In this document: positions 8,409-16,490 of the stretch, in pieces
Layout of the letters: the number at the start of each line of letters is the position of its first letter
Numbering within the stretch: the stretch's first letter is position 1
Assembly: GCA_000403295.2 (NCBI GenBank)
Contig: KE159605.1
Span: 314,845 to 378,844 of the forward strand
Source of the DNA: Lachnospiraceae bacterium M18-1
GTDB taxonomy: Bacteria; Bacillota; Clostridia; Lachnospirales; Lachnospiraceae
Direction: 5' to 3'
DNA: 64,000 nucleotides
Notes under the pieces: generated by a model
Database searches by the model: none
The model's input: only the letters and a program-made list of their open reading frames with translations
What the model was told of the DNA's origin: nothing
Made by a program: the position numbers and the translations under genes

Positions 8409-9251
8409 TTACATATTCTGGTCTGTTTTCAATTTTCTCACTTCATCAACTGAAAGGCCAACAAATTCCGCAATTTTTTCAAGCGTTATTGTTCCATCTT
8501 CCAGCATTTTCTTTGCAACATTTATCATTCCTTCTTTCAATGTCTGATTCCTCATATCTTCCATAGCACGGCACATAATCTCGATTCCCTCCTTGCTCTC
8601 CTTGAAAAATCTTACCCTGTCCGCCAGTGTCCCATAGTACATATCCGCTGCGTCTGTGCAGGAGAAGTCATGCATTAACTTCCCGATTGGCGTATCTCCA
8701 CGGTAAGCGCCATTTACATACAGTATGTGCGAACCGTCCTCAAATCTTTCCCCGGTTCCTAAAAAGCACCGCTCAATCGGATAAAGCGGCAACCCCTTTT
8801 CCATTACGTCATTCTCTGTGATAAAGATTACCCACGTTTCCTGCAGCTTGTCGAAGTCCTCGCCTTTTTTCAAGAGGTTTGCGTCCATCATGCTTGAGTT
8901 GTACCTTGCTCTTTTTCTCCCGGCTCCTTTGTCGGAGCGCTGTACTTCCACATTCAATTTTGCCCCTGTGCTGTCCGTAGCTAGGATATCCAGCCTCACC
9001 GAACGGTTCAGCAAGTTCTCCACAAATACCTGGGTGCGGGCGTCCAGCACCTTTAAATCCGGCTTTTCCAGCACAATCTGCAATACCAGTTCTATGCTTG
9101 CCGTATCTCCCTCAAAACACTTTGTGAGGAAATCATCATCAAGCAGGCGAAAGCCTCTTAGCCTCTGTAAATCTTCCTGATGTTTCTGGTCTATCTGTTC
9201 CGTCACTGTCAATCTTCCCACCTGCTTTCCCTTCTGTTTTCGTATATCCAT
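8409..9251 (-). CDS. Rpn-family PD-(D/E)XK nuclease (transposase-like)
   Basis: The protein has 280 residues. The nuclease core near residues 85-115 shows VRLDILATDS followed by LNVEVQRSD, a D-x(n)-E-x-Q arrangement typical of the PDDEXK_2/Rpn family, with the conserved N-terminal DDDFLTKCF segment. The C-terminus (about 240-280) is a small helical tail, KKMLEDGTITLEKIAEFVGLS, common in this family. Rpn proteins are associated with recombination and phage defence and are often numerous in Lachnospiraceae. The gene stands alone on the minus strand beside integrative-element debris. The cellular role is not established. Confidence 0.85.
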   Translation of the reverse strand: MDIRKQKGKQVGRLTVTEQIDQKHQEDLQRLRGFRLLDDDFLTKCFEGDTASIELVLQIVLEKPDLKVLDARTQVFVENLLNRSVRLDILATDSTGAKLNVEVQRSDKGAGRKRARYNSSMMDANLLKKGEDFDKLQETWVIFITENDVMEKGLPLYPIERCFLGTGERFEDGSHILYVNGAYRGDTPIGKLMHDFSCTDAADMYYGTLADRVRFFKESKEGIEIMCRAMEDMRNQTLKEGMINVAKKMLEDGTITLEKIAEFVGLSVDEVRKLKTDQNM

Positions 9252-9276
9252 ACTACCATAAACCTCCCGATTTTAC

Positions 9277-9311
9277 AAGCCGGGAGCCAGCGCATTTCTG
9301 AATCCCGGCTT
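9277..9311. repeat. Inverted repeat between rpn and tnpW genes
   Basis: Arms AAGCCGGGA (9277-9285) and TCCCGGCTT (9303-9311) form a 9-bp stem with a 17-nt loop. Neither side has a clear T run, so it may be a weak terminator or an element boundary. Confidence 0.5.
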
Positions 9312-9329
9312 CTTGCCGTTATCGTTTTT

Positions 9330-9512
9330 TCACATCTGCTGTATCTCATTTTTCAGCATACGCTTGATTTTGTCGCTCATGGTTTCCTTGCTGGTCTTGC
9401 TGAAATGAACCCGCACAATGTAAGTAGTCCGGCCAATCTTCTTCACCAGTGCGGGAGCGTTCTTAGCCGGTGCTGTGGTGATAGTGTCCTCTGTGATTTT
9501 CTCGTTATTCAT
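9330..9512 (-). CDS. TnpW-like transposon-encoded small protein
   Basis: This is a 60-residue protein. The segment IGRTTYIVRVHFSKTSKETM followed by DKIKRML matches the small TnpW-type proteins that follow dnaC in integrative elements of Firmicutes. A good ribosome site (AAGGAG) lies before the ATG. It is the only undamaged member of the rep-dnaC-tnpW trio here. The function of TnpW is not known. Confidence 0.72.
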   Translation of the reverse strand: MNNEKITEDTITTAPAKNAPALVKKIGRTTYIVRVHFSKTSKETMSDKIKRMLKNEIQQM

Positions 9513-9532
9513 AAATTCTCCTTTTCATACAA

Positions 9533-9765
9533 TCAGATTTTGTTATCCTTCATCACAATCTCCTTCGCCGCCGCTTTGGTCGCTCCGATACTGGCTGTCA
9601 ATGACGGTAAACATCTGCTCCATGGCATACTCGGTATTCCTTTCCACGCCTAAATCGTCAATGACAAGCAGGCTGTAATCGCCCAGGCTGGCGATAAAGG
9701 CCGCCCTGTCCTCAGCAAACACGCCGGTCAGTGGCCACCCTGACTTCTGCGGTAATCTCTATCAT
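9533..9765 (-). pseudogene. dnaC-like helicase loader remnant
   Basis: An ATG at 9763-9765 has a ribosome site (GGAAGGAG) but its frame closes after 16 codons. A second frame then carries the Walker B region LLVIDDLGVERNTEYAMEQ and VIDSQYRS of DnaC/IstB ATPases. A third frame gives a plausible C-terminus (KAAAKEIVMKDNKI) ending at TGA 9533-9535. The Walker A and most of the domain are gone, so at least two internal deletions have occurred. It lies between the rep remnant and tnpW, the normal order in Tn1549-like elements. Confidence 0.75.
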
Positions 9766-10345
9766 ACGGTTTCTCCTTCCTCTACACTGTAATCACGGTT
9801 CCGGGCAGGCGGTTCCTCCTTCTTTTTGTCAGCATTCGCCCAGCGCCGGATTGTGGCAGCATGGTTTTTATATCCTTTCCCACTGGATTCCATGTACTCG
9901 GACAGCCGCTCAATGTACTGCTCCCAAAGAGAGGGAAGTTCCGTCTGGAGTTCTGCCAGTCCTGCAGAAGATAAAAATACATTCCAATATCTTCCATAGG
10001 CGTGTGTTTTGTCCCTCTCTCTATTCTCTTATCTCTAATCTCTTTATCTCTATACTCTAATATAGGCGGACATTTGTCCACCTGGCTATTGGACGGACAA
10101 ATGTCTGTTTCCTCGGACGGGAGCAGGTTCTGGCGTTTCAGCCTCATGCGCTCCCTTTTCTTCCGCTCTCCCTCGCTGGACGACTGGCCGATCAGCAGCT
10201 GAATGTCGCTCATGTAATAGGCTCCGTCCGTCAGTATCTCCACAAGTCCAAACTCCTGGAATATCTTCAAAGCCCGCTCCACCGTGCCTACCATTTCCGT
10301 CTTTACTTTTTCCTGCTGGTTTTTCAGCTTTTCTATATCTGGCAT
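9762..10345 (-). pseudogene. Replisome-organiser (phage RepO-like) replication protein, frameshifted
   Basis: From ATG 10345 (ribosome site GGAGGTGATT) the frame includes ERALKIFQEFGLVEIL and YMSDIQLLIGQSS, typical of the N-terminal domain of replisome-organiser proteins. About 80 residues normally preceding this are missing. Near 10000 the reading frame shifts: the correct C-terminus (LPSLWEQYIERLSEYMESSG, then NHAATIRRWAN) is in another frame and ends at a TGA overlapping the dnaC start. It is thus both truncated and frameshifted. It belongs to the same integrative-element replication module. Confidence 0.75.
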
Positions 10346-10469
10346 TTGTAATCACCTCCTTTCGGGCGGCAAAAAAAGACAGCCGTTTCCGGTTGCCACG
10401 TATAATGAAAATTTAGTTGTTACAGTCATTACATAAATGAATTAATTTTGTTCCCCTCCCTTACATGAA

Positions 10470-10538
10470 ATATGCTCTAAATGGGTTCTTCACTAACCAT
10501 GAGAAAATCTCGTGATTAAGAAGTCATTTAGAGCATAT
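10470..10538. repeat. Long imperfect inverted repeat upstream of the glycoside island
   Basis: Arms ATATGCTCTAAATG (10470-10483) and CATTTAGAGCATAT (10525-10538) are perfectly complementary. Pairing continues inward through TTCTT/AAGAA and CATGAG/CTCGTG, giving a nearly continuous 69-nt hairpin. A second small hairpin, CACAG...CTGTG, follows at 10541-10559. It lies in the 335-nt gap between element debris and the first glycosidase. It could be a bidirectional terminator, an element end or a miniature mobile element. No coding potential is evident in this gap. Confidence 0.7.
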
Positions 10539-10609
10539 ATCACAGGAAACTTCTCTGTGAATGGCAGCTGGATACATATGTAATAAAAAAGGTGTATTTA
10601 TGATATTTT

Positions 10610-10638
10610 TTTATAGAGTTCTGCTATATTTTTATAAT
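10610..10638 (+). promoter_or_regulatory. Probable promoter of the first GH3 gene
   Basis: TATAAT at 10633-10638 is preceded, 17 bp upstream, by TTTATA (10610-10615), a weak -35. A ribosome site (AAAAGGAGAAGG) follows before the ATG at 10681. The weak -35 would suit an activator such as the island's AraC protein. Confidence 0.5.
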
Positions 10639-10680
10639 CAGAACAAATCAATAAAATAGAAAAGGAGAAGGAAAGAGACT

Positions 10681-12927
10681 ATGGACATAAAAAGAATCAT
10701 GCAGGAAATGACTTTGGAGGAGAAAGCCGGGCTATGTTCGGGAAAGGATTTCTGGCACTTCAAAGGGGTGGAGAGGCTGGGAATCCCTGCGATCATGGTG
10801 TGTGACGGCCCTCACGGACTGCGCAAGCAGGAGGGAGAGGCTGATATGATGGGGATCAATGAAAGCATTCCTGCCGTCTGCTTTCCCACGGCATCTGCTC
10901 TGGCTGCGTCATTTGACAGGGAACTGATCCGAAAGGTAGGGGAGACGATTGGCGAAGAGTGCCGTGCAGAGGGCGTTTCTGTGATCCTTGGGCCTGGCGT
11001 GAACATGAAGCGGACTCCCCTCTGCGGAAGAAATTTTGAATATTTTACGGAAGACCCCTACCATGCGTCTGAGGCGGCCGCGGCCTTTATCCATGGTGTG
11101 CAGAGTATGCGGGTGGGAACAAGCATGAAGCATTTTCTTGCGAATAATCAGGAATATGAGAGGATGTCTTCCGATTCTGTTGTGGATGAACGGACTTTGC
11201 ATGAAATCTATCTTGCCGCATTTGAGGGCGCTGTAAAAAATGCGCAGCCCCTGACCGTCATGTGTTCCTATAATAAGATCAATGGGATTTATGCCGCGGA
11301 AAACCATGAAATGCTGACAGAGGAACTTCGGGATAAATGGGGGTTCCAGGGCTGTGTGATCACAGACTGGGGCGCCGGAAAAGACCGGGTTGCCGGACTG
11401 GAGGCAGGTCTTGATATTGAGATGCCCGGAGGAAATCCGATGCCGGATGAGAAGATCGTGGAGGCGGTGAAGAGCGGGAGGCTCAGGGAGGAGATTCTTG
11501 ATACGGCAGTGGAACGGATCCTGAAGATGATTGATTTCTGTACGGATACGCCGGATGGAAAATATCGGTTCCAGCATGAGAGAGACCATGCCCTTGCAGG
11601 TGCTGTGGAGAAGGAATGCGCGGTACTTTTGAAAAATGAAGAGGCAGTGCTGCCGTTGTCAGAAGAGAAAAAGGTGGCTTTCATCGGCGCATTTGCTTCC
11701 AGACCGAGATTCCAGGGAAGCGGGAGCTCACACATTCACTGTAAATATACCACTTCGGTATTAGACGCAGCAGCAAAAAATAGTCATATCACTTATGCAC
11801 AAGGCTATCACGAAGATGGTTCAGAAGACCAGGCTTTATTTGAGGAGGCGGTGCGGCAGGCTGAAAATGCAGATGCGGCGGTAATATTTGCGGGACTTCC
11901 GGCCACCATGGAGTCTGAGGGAGTTGACCGGACCCATATGGCAATGCCGGAGATACAGAACCGTCTCATCTGGGAGATAGCAAAAGTACAGCCGGATACC
12001 GTGGTCGTGCTCTATAACGGCTCTCCGGTTGAAATGCCATGGGTCTCTGAGGTGAAGGGAATCCTGGAAATGTATCTGGGCGGCGAGAACGTGGGGGAAG
12101 CTGCTTATGATCTGTTGTTCGGAAACGCAAATCCATGCGGAAAACTGGCGGAGACATTTCCTCTGAAATTGAGTGACAATCCTTCACATCTCAACTATCC
12201 GGGATATGACCATACTGTCGAATACAAAGAGGGCATTTATGTAGGCTACCGTTATTACGACAAAAAAGAAATGGAAGTCCTGTTTCCGTTTGGGCACGGC
12301 CTTAGTTATACAGACTTTACATATGAGGAAATCCGGACAGACAAAAATGTGATTTCTGAAGAAGAGGAACTGACCGTGACAGTAAAAGTAAAAAATACAG
12401 GGACAAGAAGCGGGAAAGAAGTCATCCAGCTGTATGTCTCTGATCCGGAGAGCACTGTGGACCGCCCGGTCAGGGAGTTGAAAGGATACTGTAAAGTAGA
12501 ACTGAAGCCAGGAGAAAGTACAGAGGCAGAGTTTAAACTCGGCAGGAGGGCCTTTGCATATTACAATGTACTTCTCCATGACTGGCATGTGGAGACAGGG
12601 GAGTTCCTGCTGCAGGCCGGGAGTTCTTCCAGGGATATCCGTCTGAGCAAAAGCATACAGGTCAATTCCACGACAGAAGTACCGGTCACATATACTAAAT
12701 ACTCTACGATCAAAGATCTGTTAAAGACTGCAAAAGGGGCAGAGACAGTCGCGCCCATGCTTGCGGCGATGCAGGGCGCAAATGGGCAGACATCGGATGC
12801 CATGGGAGAGGGCGCCGACGAGATGCTCAGGGCGATGATGGAGTCTATGCCGATTGGGACACTGGTGAATTTTGGCGCACTGACGGAGGAAGAACTGGAT
12901 CAGATGATCCAATCGCTGAACGATTGA
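10681..12927 (+). CDS. Glycoside hydrolase family 3 (beta-glucosidase type)
   Basis: The 748-residue protein has the usual GH3 order. A TIM-barrel domain (about 1-290) is followed by an alpha/beta sandwich (about 310-520) and a fibronectin-III-like domain (about 560-650). The nucleophile is Asp229 in VITDWG, and the SMKHF motif and NFEYFTEDP are present. No signal peptide is visible, so it should act in the cytoplasm on imported beta-glucosides or xylosides. After the FnIII domain, a helical tail (about 668-748, ending GALTEEELDQMIQSL) is an accessory not found in minimal GH3 enzymes. It is the first gene of the island, 85 nt before the second GH3. Confidence 0.92.
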   Translation: MDIKRIMQEMTLEEKAGLCSGKDFWHFKGVERLGIPAIMVCDGPHGLRKQEGEADMMGINESIPAVCFPTASALAASFDRELIRKVGETIGEECRAEGVSVILGPGVNMKRTPLCGRNFEYFTEDPYHASEAAAAFIHGVQSMRVGTSMKHFLANNQEYERMSSDSVVDERTLHEIYLAAFEGAVKNAQPLTVMCSYNKINGIYAAENHEMLTEELRDKWGFQGCVITDWGAGKDRVAGLEAGLDIEMPGGNPMPDEKIVEAVKSGRLREEILDTAVERILKMIDFCTDTPDGKYRFQHERDHALAGAVEKECAVLLKNEEAVLPLSEEKKVAFIGAFASRPRFQGSGSSHIHCKYTTSVLDAAAKNSHITYAQGYHEDGSEDQALFEEAVRQAENADAAVIFAGLPATMESEGVDRTHMAMPEIQNRLIWEIAKVQPDTVVVLYNGSPVEMPWVSEVKGILEMYLGGENVGEAAYDLLFGNANPCGKLAETFPLKLSDNPSHLNYPGYDHTVEYKEGIYVGYRYYDKKEMEVLFPFGHGLSYTDFTYEEIRTDKNVISEEEELTVTVKVKNTGTRSGKEVIQLYVSDPESTVDRPVRELKGYCKVELKPGESTEAEFKLGRRAFAYYNVLLHDWHVETGEFLLQAGSSSRDIRLSKSIQVNSTTEVPVTYTKYSTIKDLLKTAKGAETVAPMLAAMQGANGQTSDAMGEGADEMLRAMMESMPIGTLVNFGALTEEELDQMIQSLND

Positions 12928-13012
12928 AAAGTAAATGCACAGACGGCAGGAAATGAATGTTGTAAAGGCAGAGATAGAATGCATTCGTGATTAAAAACCA
13001 GGAGGATAGAAG

Positions 13013-15652
13013 ATGGGAATGGAGGATTTTTTTGCACAATTGCCTAGGGGAAAAGAGGACAGGCCGCTGCTGTTTGCGACGGGAGAGATGACCTATGATT
13101 TCCATGATATTGACGGGCTGTATTTTATGCTGGACCGAAGGCTTTCCGGATGTATGGTTCTGATGTGGGCAAAGCCGATGGATCCGGAAACAAAAGGCAG
13201 GGTGTTTCTGGACGGAAAGGAGATCTCAGGGTATGTGCTTACCACCATGGCACAGATGGGACATCTGTGGATTTTGGGTGTGCCTCTGCGCGGATTGGTC
13301 ACAGAGTATGGAAAGGAATATGCCCTTCATGTAGAAGGATTTGCCGATACAGACGGCAATGTCATGAACCCGCAGGATTTCACGGTAAAGGGGATGGAAA
13401 AGACCGAGCCCCGGAAGCAGGATGCACAGCGTGAGGAAGTCGCGCTGCAGGCCGCAGCCGAAGGGATCGTACTGCTGGAAAATAAGAACAATCTGCTTCC
13501 CTTGCGGGAAGGAAGTACCATCAATCTGTTTGGAAAAGGAATCTATCAGTTCCGCAGCGGAGCTGTTGGTGCAGGAAAGATCACGCCGAGATACAGCGTT
13601 GATCTGAAAGAGGCTATAAGGGACAGCAGTGTATTTGGCCTGAACGAGGAACTGGTTTCATTTTATTCCTGTGATGAAGACGCAGTTCCTCCCGCAGGGA
13701 TGCTTCAAAGAGCCAGGGGAAAATGCGATACGGCAGTGATGCTGATCACGCGGGCATCAGGAGAAAACATGGATAATTCGACGGCAAAGGGGGAATATTA
13801 CCTGTCCGATCAGGAGGAGTCGCTGCTGAAAAAGCTGTCGGAGGAATTTGCACATACGGTGGTAATCCTGAATACAGGCTATCCCATTGATGTAGGATTT
13901 GTAGAAAAATATCATGTGGAAGCACTGTTATATACCGGATTCGGCGGCATGCTGGGAGGAACGGCTATTGTTCAGATCCTTTCAGGAAAAGAAAATCCTT
14001 CCGGAAAATTGACAGACACCTGGGCGAAGGACTATTTTGATATTCCTTCCAGCCGTAATTTCTATGATTGTGTGGATAAACCGAGACTGGATGCGGAATG
14101 TACGCAATACGCAGATACCTGTTATGAAGAAGATATTTATGTGGGTTACCGGTATTTTACAACATTTCAGAAGAGACCGGCATATCCGTTCGGATACGGA
14201 ATGAGCTACACTGTGTTCGTAATAGAGCCGGAGGACTTGCATTGGACAGCGGACGCCGCTGTATTGACGATCCATGTAAAAAATATGGGGGACTGTGCCG
14301 GTAAAGAGGTGGTACAGGTCTATGTCCAAAAACCGGACGGCCTGCTGGAAAAACCGGAGAGAGAACTGGTATATTTTGAAAAAACCGGATGCCTGAGTCC
14401 TGGCGGAACACAGACAATGCAGGTGACCATCCCGAAAAGGCATATGACTTCCTACAGCGAAGAAAAGGCAGCCTATCTTCTGGAAGCCGGGGGCTACCGG
14501 TTCTATGTGGGCAATGACGTAAATGCACCGTTTTGCGGCGAACTTGTCTTGGATTCAGAAATGATCATCAAACAGGCGGCTAATCGGATGGCGCCCCCCA
14601 AAGCAGTCTCTGTGTTGTCAAAAAGAGGGGGAGCGGATACATGGCCCATAGGGAGCGCATCAGGAATCTGTGAAGGAAAGGTTTCGTTTGAACCGTATGC
14701 GGCGAGAAAATCCTATCCGGCAGTCTTTCGGGGGAAGAAGCCGGATCAAAGGATGGTATTTGAGGAAGTCAGGAAAGATCCGGAAAAAGCAGAGGATTTT
14801 GTGGCACAGATGTCTGTAGAGGAACTGGCAAGATTATCAGTCTGCGCTTCTGCGGGATGGGGCATGGAAGGCGTAGGAGAAGCAGGGAGGATGTTTCAGG
14901 TGGAAGGATATGGGCTGCCGCCGTTCCCGGTTTCCGACGGTAATTCCGGCGTGAATGTGCGAGTTCCGAATATTGGGATGCCGTCCGGCGCCACCATTGC
15001 ATCCACATTCAACAAAGAGCTTGCAGAGCAGGTGGGAAGGGTGATCGGAGAAGAGGCGAAAGCGCTTGGGATGCCCATGATCCTGGCACCGGCATTGAAT
15101 ATCCACCGGAATCCATTGAACGGAAGGCAGCCGGAGTATTTTTCGGAAGATCCCTATCAGGCGGGAATGATCGCGGGATATTATGCGAAGGGCCTGGAAG
15201 GTGCGGGGGTCGCTTCCTGTATGAAACATCTGCTGGCAAACAACTGCGAATCCACCAGAAAACGGAATCAAAGTATTGTAAGCGAGCGGGCGCTGCGGGA
15301 GATTTATTTCAGGGCCTTTGAACTGGCGATGGAGGTTCATATGCCGGCATCTGTCATGACAGCCTATAATGCCTGCAACGGCTGTCCCACAGCTGCGGAC
15401 CAGGAACTGATCCAGGGGCTTTTGAGGGAGGAAAATGGGTTTGGCGGTTTTGTGATGACGGACTGGACAACTTATGATACCGTAGATGTACAGAAAATGA
15501 TCGAGGCCGGAAACTGCTGGATCACGCCGGGGTCTATGGATGATACATATACCGGGCGGGTCGTGCGCGGGGTAGAAGAAGGAAACATAAGGCTGGAGAG
15601 GCTGCAGGAAAATGTGGCTTACATTGTAAAGACGATGGCAAGGTTTGTATAA
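13013..15652 (+). CDS. Domain-permuted glycoside hydrolase family 3
   Basis: In this 879-residue protein the GH3 domains are in reverse order. An N-terminal region (about 1-130) is followed by the alpha/beta sandwich (about 140-330, EGIVLLENKNNLLPL), then FnIII (about 395-500), and only then the catalytic barrel (about 600-879). The nucleophile Asp817 lies in VMTDWT, with CMKHLLANN and PEYFSEDPYQ upstream. Reversed GH3 enzymes are known from Ruminococcus albus and Butyrivibrio fibrisolvens, so the permutation is a real family trait. It has a good ribosome site (AGGAGGAT) and no signal peptide. It probably acts on beta-linked glycosides with the preceding enzyme. Confidence 0.9.
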   Translation: MGMEDFFAQLPRGKEDRPLLFATGEMTYDFHDIDGLYFMLDRRLSGCMVLMWAKPMDPETKGRVFLDGKEISGYVLTTMAQMGHLWILGVPLRGLVTEYGKEYALHVEGFADTDGNVMNPQDFTVKGMEKTEPRKQDAQREEVALQAAAEGIVLLENKNNLLPLREGSTINLFGKGIYQFRSGAVGAGKITPRYSVDLKEAIRDSSVFGLNEELVSFYSCDEDAVPPAGMLQRARGKCDTAVMLITRASGENMDNSTAKGEYYLSDQEESLLKKLSEEFAHTVVILNTGYPIDVGFVEKYHVEALLYTGFGGMLGGTAIVQILSGKENPSGKLTDTWAKDYFDIPSSRNFYDCVDKPRLDAECTQYADTCYEEDIYVGYRYFTTFQKRPAYPFGYGMSYTVFVIEPEDLHWTADAAVLTIHVKNMGDCAGKEVVQVYVQKPDGLLEKPERELVYFEKTGCLSPGGTQTMQVTIPKRHMTSYSEEKAAYLLEAGGYRFYVGNDVNAPFCGELVLDSEMIIKQAANRMAPPKAVSVLSKRGGADTWPIGSASGICEGKVSFEPYAARKSYPAVFRGKKPDQRMVFEEVRKDPEKAEDFVAQMSVEELARLSVCASAGWGMEGVGEAGRMFQVEGYGLPPFPVSDGNSGVNVRVPNIGMPSGATIASTFNKELAEQVGRVIGEEAKALGMPMILAPALNIHRNPLNGRQPEYFSEDPYQAGMIAGYYAKGLEGAGVASCMKHLLANNCESTRKRNQSIVSERALREIYFRAFELAMEVHMPASVMTAYNACNGCPTAADQELIQGLLREENGFGGFVMTDWTTYDTVDVQKMIEAGNCWITPGSMDDTYTGRVVRGVEEGNIRLERLQENVAYIVKTMARFV

Positions 15653-15655
15653 GTC

Positions 15656-15786
15656 AAAGACCCCGCAGCAAGCTGACGGGACATCAAAATTCTAGCGCAG
15701 CAAGCTGTGGGGTATTTGACCCTCGCGGCAGTCGCCAAATATCCATGCAAGCATGGTTGCTTGGCTCGTTGCTTCGCGGGAATAAA
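15656..15786 (+). repeat. Dispersed palindromic repeat (copy A)
   Basis: Between the second GH3 and the isomerase lies a structured block. GCAGCAAGCTG occurs twice (near 15669 and 15703) and the flanks ACCCC and GGGGT are complementary. A 62-nt segment (15725-15786) then contains CCATGC-AA-GCATGG and ends TTCGCGGGAATAAA. The segment recurs almost identically, inverted, at 41862-41920. It has no credible gene and probably represents a REP/MITE-like family in this genome. Confidence 0.75.
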
Positions 15787-15799
15787 GAAGGAGAGACGT

Positions 15800-16378
15800 A
15801 TGAAAACAATCAAAGAAAAAGAAATACTGGTAGGAGCAGATTTCGCAGGATTTCCATTAAAAGAAGCAGTTGCAGAGCACTTAAAAAAATATGGGTGGAA
15901 AGTGACGGATATCGGAGTCCGGTCAGAACAAGACGAGGATACTGAGCTGATGTTCCATCGGATTGGATTGAGGGCAGGGGCGATGATTTCTGAGAAGGAA
16001 TTTGAAAGAGCATTGCTGTTCTGCGGGACAGGAATGGGAATCCACATTGCCGCAAGTAAATGTCCGGGAGTGTTTTCCGGAGTCGTAGAAAGCGTGCCGG
16101 CTGCACTTCGTGCCATTACCGGGAACGGTGTAAATGTACTTGCAATGGGAGCGTTTTATGTTTCTCCGAAAATGGGATGTGACATTGCGGATGCATTCCT
16201 TTCACATAATCTGGGAGATGGGTATGAATGGTGGCCGAACTTTTATGAATTTCATAAGCTGGCATGTGATGAGTTGGAAGCATTTGATTATGAGAAATAT
16301 AAGAAAGCGGGATTCAAGCTGGAACATTTGGGAGATTATCCATTAGAACTGAAGGAGGATCCCAAATTGTTTCAATAA
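15800..16378 (+). CDS. RpiB/LacAB-family sugar-phosphate isomerase
   Basis: The ATG at 15800, after AAGAAGGAGAG, gives 192 residues. An upstream in-frame extension would translate the dispersed repeat and is not believable. The fold is RpiB/LacA/LacB: VGADFAGFPLKEAVAEHL at the N-terminus and the catalytic Cys75 in LLFCGTGMGIHIAASK. Classic RpiB is about 150 residues, so this has a longer C-terminus (WWPNFYEFHKLACDELEAF). These enzymes interconvert aldose and ketose phosphates. In the island it would handle a pentose, tetrose or deoxysugar phosphate. The substrate cannot be assigned. Confidence 0.85.
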   Translation: MKTIKEKEILVGADFAGFPLKEAVAEHLKKYGWKVTDIGVRSEQDEDTELMFHRIGLRAGAMISEKEFERALLFCGTGMGIHIAASKCPGVFSGVVESVPAALRAITGNGVNVLAMGAFYVSPKMGCDIADAFLSHNLGDGYEWWPNFYEFHKLACDELEAFDYEKYKKAGFKLEHLGDYPLELKEDPKLFQ

Positions 16379-16404
16379 GAACCATACAAAGGACTGGAAT
16401 GTGA

Positions 16405-16463
16405 TATAATGCATTATACAGATCCACAGGCAGGTCACCAATTTTCATGAGAAATTGGTGACC
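16405..16463 (+). promoter_or_regulatory. Leader of the AraC gene: -10 box and 12-bp perfect hairpin
   Basis: A TATAAT lies at 16405-16410 without a strong -35. Downstream, GGTCACCAATTT (16433-16444) and AAATTGGTGACC (16452-16463) form a perfect 12-bp stem with a 7-nt loop, ending 13 nt before the AGGAGG ribosome site. There is no T run, so it is not a simple terminator. It may be an operator dyad or an mRNA structure affecting translation of the regulator. Confidence 0.55.
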
Positions 16464-16490
16464 GAAAGATTTTGCTAGGAGGTGCTGCTC

